This document shows, piece by piece, positions 6,150 to 10,048 of a stretch of DNA of 10,048 nucleotides (position 1 is the stretch's first letter; every line of letters starts with the position of its first letter). Origin of the DNA: an uncultured Rhizobiaceae group bacterium (GTDB lineage Bacteria > Pseudomonadota > Alphaproteobacteria > Rhizobiales > Rhizobiaceae); contig CALHHQ010000094.1 of NCBI GenBank assembly GCA_938030645.1, positions 1 through 10,048 of the forward strand, read 5' to 3'. Under the pieces are notes generated by a model, which was not told the DNA's origin, made no database searches, and was given only the letters and a program-made list of their open reading frames with translations. Position numbers and translations under genes: made by a program.

Positions 6150-7144
6150 TGATCCGTCTCTTCGTTCTCTTTATTTTTAGCTTTGCAATGCTGGCCCCAG
6201 CATTTGCAAATTGCGATGAAAACGAGAAGCAAATTGTTTTAGGACTTGGGACAGAAAATCGGCAATCTGCTCTACAATTTGCGTCAAATCAGTTGAAGGC
6301 ATTGATTGATCGAGACCTGCAAGGCAAAGCCTGCATGCAAATTGTGTCCGACAAAAATCGCTTTTCGGACCAAAATATCTTCAGTTCTTTGAAATCTGGT
6401 GCTGCCGTTTTTGCGCTGCCAAATCTCAAAACAATTGCGGCATCTGTTCGCGAATATCAGATATTTGATTTGCCGTTTGCGTTTACAGATTACCAAGCTG
6501 TGGCGCGGTTTCAATCGTCTAATGCCGTGACGCTTATGCAAAAGAAACTCGTCGTTTTGGACGTAGAACCCCTTGGCTTTGTCCATGATGGGTTCGATCA
6601 AATGGTTCAGAAGAAACAGATTTTGAACGTGCAGAATGCTCTTGGCATTCGATTTGATATCACGAATGGGGGGATATTTGCCGACCTTGTGAGCGGCGTT
6701 AAGGGCATTTCAAAACGCCGCAACAATAAGTCAGTGGCACAGTCTATGGTCGATGGTGATTTTGACGTAGCCCCCGTGACTTGGAATGATTTGACGGATC
6801 CGAAATTGCGCGAAGCTTTGTCATCTGTTGTGGAAACGAACCATACTTATCGGGGCTATCAGTTGGTTGCGAGTGCCGCTTGGTTGGGTTCGTTAGAAGC
6901 TGGCTTGCGCAAAGAAATTGAACAAACTGTTCAACGGGGCATCACTCAAATTGCATTTGAATCGGTGCGTCGTGAACGAATTGCCCGCAATGGTCTCATC
7001 CGTTTAAACAAACCAGTTTTTACACTGTCGCGCGACCAATGGCAGCAATGGCGTTCGTCTGCGTCTCGTTTGTGGGATAGGTTTGCGCGCGAGAACGGTT
7101 TGGAGCTTGTTGCCGCCCTGCAAGATGCGAACCGTCTTCCTTAA
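6149..7144 (+). CDS. TRAP-type (DctP family) periplasmic solute-binding protein, no transport partners nearby
   Basis: The 331-residue protein has a Sec signal peptide (MIRLFVLFIFSF core, probable cleavage AFA|NC at 20/21). The body fits the DctP fold of TRAP transporters: FDLPFAFTDYQAV (106-118), VEPLGFVHDGF (139-149), ALGIRFDIT (164-171, with Arg168 at the place of the conserved carboxylate-binding Arg), SMVDGDFDVAP (199-209) and TNHTYRGYQLVAS (230-242). Such proteins usually bind organic acids and pass them to DctQ/DctM, neither of which is present here. Cys22 and Cys62 could form a disulfide. The ATG overlaps the modC stop by one base (TGATG), so it is translationally coupled to modABC. 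Its ligand is unknown. A stretch rich in Lys, Arg and Asn (about 185-194) is unusual for the family. Its stop codon overlaps that of the converging aminotransferase gene. Confidence 0.8.
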   Translation: MIRLFVLFIFSFAMLAPAFANCDENEKQIVLGLGTENRQSALQFASNQLKALIDRDLQGKACMQIVSDKNRFSDQNIFSSLKSGAAVFALPNLKTIAASVREYQIFDLPFAFTDYQAVARFQSSNAVTLMQKKLVVLDVEPLGFVHDGFDQMVQKKQILNVQNALGIRFDITNGGIFADLVSGVKGISKRRNNKSVAQSMVDGDFDVAPVTWNDLTDPKLREALSSVVETNHTYRGYQLVASAAWLGSLEAGLRKEIEQTVQRGITQIAFESVRRERIARNGLIRLNKPVFTLSRDQWQQWRSSASRLWDRFARENGLELVAALQDANRLP

Positions 7145-8322
7145 GGGGCTTGGTTTTCGTTTAAGAATTCTGCAATTTTATCGAGTGCGATTGAAATATT
7201 CTCGGCTGAATTGGCATAGGACAATCGCATATAGCCTTCACCCAAAATACCGAAATCTGGGCCGCCAATTACAGCAATGCCTTTGGTTTCCAGCAATGCC
7301 GATGCGAGTTGTTTTGCCTGCCATCCTGTTTGGCTGATATTTGGAAATGCGTAGAACGCACCTTTGGGCGTGGCGCATGTCACCCCAGGCAATTCGTTGG
7401 CACGTTTCACAACAAGTTGGCGACGTTCATCGAAAGCTTTCATCATGATTGCAACGGCGTCTTGTGGTCCCTCAATAGCTGCAATGCCTGCAAATTGTGA
7501 AGGAGCGTTCACGCATGACCATGCGTTTACGGCCAGCTTGCGAACATTATCGAAAAGCGCTTCTGGCCAAATGGACCACCCCATGCGCCAGCCTGTCATG
7601 GCCCATGTTTTTGACCAGCCGTTCAAGACGATGAGCCGGTCGCGGATTTCAGGAAATTGTAAAAGCGAGACATGCTCTTCCTCATCATAGGTCATCACGT
7701 CATATATCTCGTCAGAGAGAATAGCGGTGTTGGGGAATTTTTCTAACCCGTGAACCAACGTTGCCACCTCACTGCGGGGCGTTACTCCACCGGTCGGATT
7801 CGCGGGTGAGTTCAGGATTATCAAGCTCGTTTTATCCGTCACGAGTGATAAAGCTTCGTCTCCCGAAAAGGCAAACCCGTTCTCTTCACGTACGGGTATT
7901 GGGATTGGAGTTGCGCCTGTAAACTCGATCATCGAGCGATAGATCGGGAAACCGGGATCTGGATACATAATTTCTACGCCCGGTTCCCCCATCATTAAAA
8001 TGGCTGCGAACATGGTCACTTTCCCGCCGGGCATGATGCAAATATTGTCTGGTGATACCTCCACACCGGTTGTGTCTAAGGTGCGTTTTGCAACAGCTTC
8101 GCGAAGGGGCAAAATGCCTGTTGCAGGCGTATAGCCATGATGGCCATCTTTCAGTGCTTTTACCGCTGCTTCTACAATATGGTCCGGTGTGGGGAAATCG
8201 GGTTGACCGATACCGAGGTTGATCACATCTATCCCTGAATTGGCGAGCTCAGTGGCGCGTGCTAAAACTGCAAAGGCGTTTTCTTCACCGATGCGGTCAA
8301 AGCCTGAAATTGTTTTCAACAT
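7141..8322 (-). CDS. class I/II pyridoxal-phosphate aminotransferase
   Basis: The product from ATG 8320-8322 has 393 residues, the usual length for AspC/AlaA-like fold-type I aminotransferases, which swap amino groups between an amino acid and a 2-oxo acid. Visible landmarks are LGIGQPDF near the N-terminus, NSPANPTGG (Asn175), SDEIYDVM (PLP-ring Asp204, Tyr207), WSKTWAMTGWR (PLP-linked Lys238) and GYMRLSYANS (carboxylate-binding Arg366). A GTG 54 bases further upstream (8374-8376) keeps the frame open, but the family normally begins near MLKTISGFDRIGEENAF. A GGAA sequence 8 bases before ATG 8322 supports the internal start. The amino-acid substrate cannot be read from the sequence. It is transcribed divergently from the GNAT gene and ends tail-to-tail with the TRAP gene. 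Confidence 0.9.
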   Translation of the reverse strand: MLKTISGFDRIGEENAFAVLARATELANSGIDVINLGIGQPDFPTPDHIVEAAVKALKDGHHGYTPATGILPLREAVAKRTLDTTGVEVSPDNICIMPGGKVTMFAAILMMGEPGVEIMYPDPGFPIYRSMIEFTGATPIPIPVREENGFAFSGDEALSLVTDKTSLIILNSPANPTGGVTPRSEVATLVHGLEKFPNTAILSDEIYDVMTYDEEEHVSLLQFPEIRDRLIVLNGWSKTWAMTGWRMGWSIWPEALFDNVRKLAVNAWSCVNAPSQFAGIAAIEGPQDAVAIMMKAFDERRQLVVKRANELPGVTCATPKGAFYAFPNISQTGWQAKQLASALLETKGIAVIGGPDFGILGEGYMRLSYANSAENISIALDKIAEFLNENQAP

Positions 8323-8360
8323 GGTAGAGATTCCGATTGTGTTCTGGCTCTGATTGTCGA

Positions 8361-8390
8361 AGTATTTTGGCTGCACTGCAAGACGGCCAA
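8361..8390 (-). promoter_or_regulatory. weak candidate promoter for the aminotransferase gene
   Basis: On the minus strand TTGGCC (8385-8390) is 18 bases from AATACT (8361-8366); each matches the sigma70 consensus at 4 of 6 positions. The initiation point would lie about 30 bases upstream of the ATG. The match is weak and was judged by eye. Confidence 0.25.
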
Positions 8391-8391
8391 A
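8366..8391. promoter_or_regulatory. inverted repeat TTTGGC-N14-GCCAAA in the divergent promoter region
   Basis: Two perfect 6-base arms, TTTGGC (8366-8371) and GCCAAA (8386-8391), are separated by 14 bases between the divergent aminotransferase and GNAT genes. A dimeric regulator bound here would cover the candidate minus-strand promoter and lie just upstream of a TAGAAT -10-like element (8396-8401) for the GNAT gene. A chance match is possible for arms this short. Confidence 0.3.
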
Positions 8392-8425
8392 CGTTTAGAA
8401 TACATGTTTTTGGGAACGCACTCTC

Positions 8426-9097
8426 ATGATAAACCTTAAAAATTGGAAGCCATGCCCGCGGCCAGAGAAAGTCATTCTAGAAGGTCAATTTTGTCGACTG
8501 GAACCTTTAGATGCTTCCAAGCATGGGGATGAGCTTTTTGATGCAGCAACTCTAGCAGATGGAGATGTTCGATTTCGCTATTTGCCAGATGCGAAGCCAC
8601 AAACGCGCGGTGAATTTCAAAGCTGGTTGAATGATGCGGAAGCGAGTTCTGATCCATTGTTCTTTTCTGTGATTGATAAACGCAGCAATACTGTCGAAGG
8701 GCGTCAAACTCTCATGCGCATTGATGAGGCCAACGGCGTCATCGAAACGGGGCACATTTATTGGGGTGGTCGAATTTCGCGCACTCCTGTCACAACAGAA
8801 GCGTTTTACCTTTTTGCGAATTATGTGTTTGACGAACTTGGCTATCGTCGTTTCGAATGGAAGTGCAACAATGCCAATGAGCCTTCGAAGACTGCTGCCC
8901 GGCGTTTTGGCATGTCTGCAGAAGGTGTGTTCCGCCAGGCCGCCGTTGTGAAAGGTGAAAACCGCGATACAGCTTGGTTTTCCTTACTCGACCACGAATG
9001 GCCTGCAATGAAAAGTGCGTTTGAACAATGGCTTGACGCGAGCAATTTCGATGGCAAAGGTCAGCAGATCAAACGTCTCCAAGATTTTAGGAAGTAA
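8426..9097 (+). CDS. GNAT family N-acetyltransferase (RimJ/RimL-like, GNAT_3)
   Basis: The 223-residue protein is close to RimJ/RimL-type acetyltransferases, which move an acetyl group from acetyl-CoA to an amine. Visible family blocks are LEGQFCRLEPLD near residue 18, GVIETGHIYWG (about 104-114), the TEAFYLFANYVFDELGYRR helix-turn (about 124-142), EWKCNNANEPSKTAARRFGM and then EGVFRQAAVVKGENRDTAWF. The last two cover the acetyl-CoA-binding and C-terminal strands. GGGA about 10 bases before ATG 8426 is a plausible ribosome-binding site. It ends 4 bases before the SDR gene, so the two are likely co-transcribed. The natural substrate is unknown; a protein N-terminus, polyamine or antibiotic cannot be told apart from sequence alone. 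Confidence 0.88.
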   Translation: MINLKNWKPCPRPEKVILEGQFCRLEPLDASKHGDELFDAATLADGDVRFRYLPDAKPQTRGEFQSWLNDAEASSDPLFFSVIDKRSNTVEGRQTLMRIDEANGVIETGHIYWGGRISRTPVTTEAFYLFANYVFDELGYRRFEWKCNNANEPSKTAARRFGMSAEGVFRQAAVVKGENRDTAWFSLLDHEWPAMKSAFEQWLDASNFDGKGQQIKRLQDFRK

Positions 9098-9101
9098 GAT
9101 T

Positions 9102-9851
9102 ATGGGCGAAAGACTCGCTGGCAAGAAAGCTATTGTCACCGCCGCAGGCCAAGGTATTGGTCGCGCTATTGCAGATATGTTCGCTGCCGAAGGAGCTGAG
9201 GTTTATGCAACGGATGTGAACAAGTCTTTGCTCAAGGAGATCGAATCCGGAGGTCACAAAGCGCTGCATCTTGATGTGTTGGATGATGTTTCCGTTTCAA
9301 ACGCGGCGGTGGAAGTGGGGACTGTAGACATTCTGGCCAATATTGCGGGCTTCGTTCACAGCGGAAACGTGCTGGAATGTGACGAAGATGCATTCGATTT
9401 TTCCATGAATTTGAACGTGAAAAGCATGCACCGCATGGTGCGCGCATTTCTGCCAGGCATGCTGGAAAATGGTGGTGGGTCCATCATCAATATGTCTTCA
9501 GGAGCATCATCCATCAAAGGCGCGCCGAGCCGTTACATATATGGCACCACGAAAGCGGCGGTCATTGGTCTTACGAAGTCCATCGCGGCGGATTTCATCA
9601 AACAAGGCATTCGATGCAACGCTATTTGTCCCGGCACCGTTCGCTCACCTTCGTGGGAACAGAGGGTGGAAGAATTGGGCAAAGAAGTGGGCAGCACGGA
9701 AAAAGCGATGGAGATGTTTGTGTCTCGTCAGCCTATGGGCCGTGTGGGTGAAGCAACAGAGATTGCGGCTCTGGCCACCTATCTCGCCGGTGATGAAAGC
9801 GCATTTACAACCGGAACGGCGATTCCCATTGATGGTGGTTGGACGCTTTAA
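9102..9851 (+). CDS. SDR oxidoreductase, DHRS6/BDH2-like (3-hydroxybutyrate or 2-keto-3-deoxy-sugar-acid dehydrogenase)
   Basis: The 249-residue protein is a classical short-chain dehydrogenase. It shows the nucleotide-binding TAAGQGIG (13-20), Asp38 in ATDV (NAD+ preference), NIAG (80-83), the catalytic serine in NMSSGASS (near 132-133) and Tyr147/Lys151 in YGTTK. The blocks DFSMNLNVKSMH, TTKAAVIGLTKS and RCNAICPGTV make it a near relative of human DHRS6/BDH2 and of bacterial 2-keto-3-deoxy-L-fuconate dehydrogenases. Arg144 and Arg188 match basic residues recalled as binding the substrate carboxylate in human DHRS6. The frame is open upstream inside the GNAT gene, but ATG 9102 has AGGAAG 7 bases before it and gives the standard N-terminus. 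The following DenD-like gene favours a sugar-acid substrate over 3-hydroxybutyrate. Confidence 0.88.
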   Translation: MGERLAGKKAIVTAAGQGIGRAIADMFAAEGAEVYATDVNKSLLKEIESGGHKALHLDVLDDVSVSNAAVEVGTVDILANIAGFVHSGNVLECDEDAFDFSMNLNVKSMHRMVRAFLPGMLENGGGSIINMSSGASSIKGAPSRYIYGTTKAAVIGLTKSIAADFIKQGIRCNAICPGTVRSPSWEQRVEELGKEVGSTEKAMEMFVSRQPMGRVGEATEIAALATYLAGDESAFTTGTAIPIDGGWTL

Positions 9852-9874
9852 AAACCGCGCTGGGAGACGATGAT

Positions 9875-10048
9875 ATGAAAATACTTGTGCTTGGCGCTGC
9901 CGGAATGATTGGTCGAAAGTTGATCGAGCGATTGTTGCGCGATGAGAAGCTGCGCGGCGAAAAAATTGAATCCATTCATGCTTTTGATGTGGTGGAAGGC
10001 GTTTTCGAAAACACTGGTTCTATTCATGTTTCAGTTGAAGCGGGAGAT
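9875..10048 (+). CDS. NAD-dependent epimerase/dehydratase family protein, D-erythronate dehydrogenase-like (3' truncated)
   Basis: The first 58 residues are in view and the frame runs off the window. The N-terminus LVLGAAGMIGRKLIERLL carries the GxxGxxG Rossmann motif of extended SDRs (GAAGMIG). The 'AAGMIGRKL' form, followed by the HAFDVV strand end, resembles DenD, the enzyme that oxidises D-erythronate in tetronate catabolism. Asp39 in FDVV fits NAD+ binding. GGGAGA at 9862-9867, 7 bases before ATG 9875, is a good ribosome-binding site. The gap to the SDR gene is 23 bases, so both are probably in one operon. The DenD identity is based on an N-terminal fragment only; another sugar epimerase is possible. 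Confidence 0.7.
   Translation, partial: MKILVLGAAGMIGRKLIERLLRDEKLRGEKIESIHAFDVVEGVFENTGSIHVSVEAGD

Noticed and set aside
8323..8376. Extended N-terminus of the aminotransferase from a GTG at 8374-8376
   Set aside because: The 18 extra residues are not typical of the family. ATG 8320-8322 has a GGAA at 8-base spacing and gives the expected N-terminus.
9015..9101. Upstream in-frame start for the SDR inside the GNAT gene
   Set aside because: The added residues do not resemble SDR sequence, and ATG 9102 has a clear AGGAAG at 7-base spacing.
9469..9873. Plus-strand open frame of 134 codons overlapping the SDR gene
   Set aside because: It is the alternative reading frame of the SDR catalytic region. 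It has no RBS and no domain, and it is very rich in Arg and Pro.
1..10048. CRISPR array, tRNA, rRNA, insertion sequence or defence island
   Set aside because: No spaced direct repeats, cloverleaf signatures, transposase motifs or terminal inverted repeats were seen. All the larger frames match metabolic, transport or lysozyme families.

Overview
The window looks like a piece of chromosome from an alphaproteobacterium of moderate GC, probably a marine member of the Hyphomicrobiales or Rhodobacterales. This is inferred from the style of the proteins: a CoA-acylating MmsA, a phage-type N-acetylmuramidase with a peptidoglycan-binding tail, an N-acetylated-residue-type GNAT, a DHRS6-like SDR and a DenD-like dehydrogenase. 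Nothing here fixes the genus. Coding density is high. I saw no rRNA, tRNA, CRISPR array, insertion sequence or attachment site.

Layout, left to right. (1) 1-585: the C-terminal part of a metallo-beta-lactamase-fold hydrolase of the persulfide-dioxygenase/Blh-like type, cut by the window edge. (2) 586-769: intergenic region with a perfect 12-bp palindrome next to a plausible promoter. (3) 770-2269: mmsA, closed by a strong intrinsic terminator at 2317-2347. (4) 2348-3334: a lone N-acetylmuramidase/endolysin-like gene whose start codon directly follows the T-run of that terminator. (5) 3370-7144: a tight same-strand block of eda (KDPG aldolase), modA, modB, modC and a DctP-like TRAP solute-binding protein. 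modA through the TRAP gene are spaced by 1 nt, 1 nt and a 1-nt overlap, so they should form one operon. (6) 7141-8322 on the minus strand: a class I/II PLP aminotransferase, converging on the TRAP gene so that both stop codons share one TTAA. (7) 8323-8425: a divergent promoter region with an inverted repeat. (8) 8426-10048: a GNAT acetyltransferase, a DHRS6-like SDR and the start of a DenD-like sugar-acid dehydrogenase, apparently co-transcribed.

How the genes may work together. ModABC is a complete high-affinity molybdate importer, although its ATPase is short and lacks the C-terminal TOBE/Mop domain. The downstream TRAP binding protein is translationally coupled to the importer but has no DctQ/DctM membrane partners in view. 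Eda at the head of the block, and the SDR plus DenD-like pair at the right end, both belong to catabolism of sugar acids (2-keto-3-deoxy acids and tetronates). MmsA feeds valine, inositol or 3-oxopropanoate breakdown into acyl-CoA. Most of the window is ordinary metabolism. The most unusual points are the mod-coupled orphan TRAP protein and the overlap of terminator, ribosome-binding site and possible promoter in front of the lysozyme-like gene. I see no convincing new defence or mobile system.
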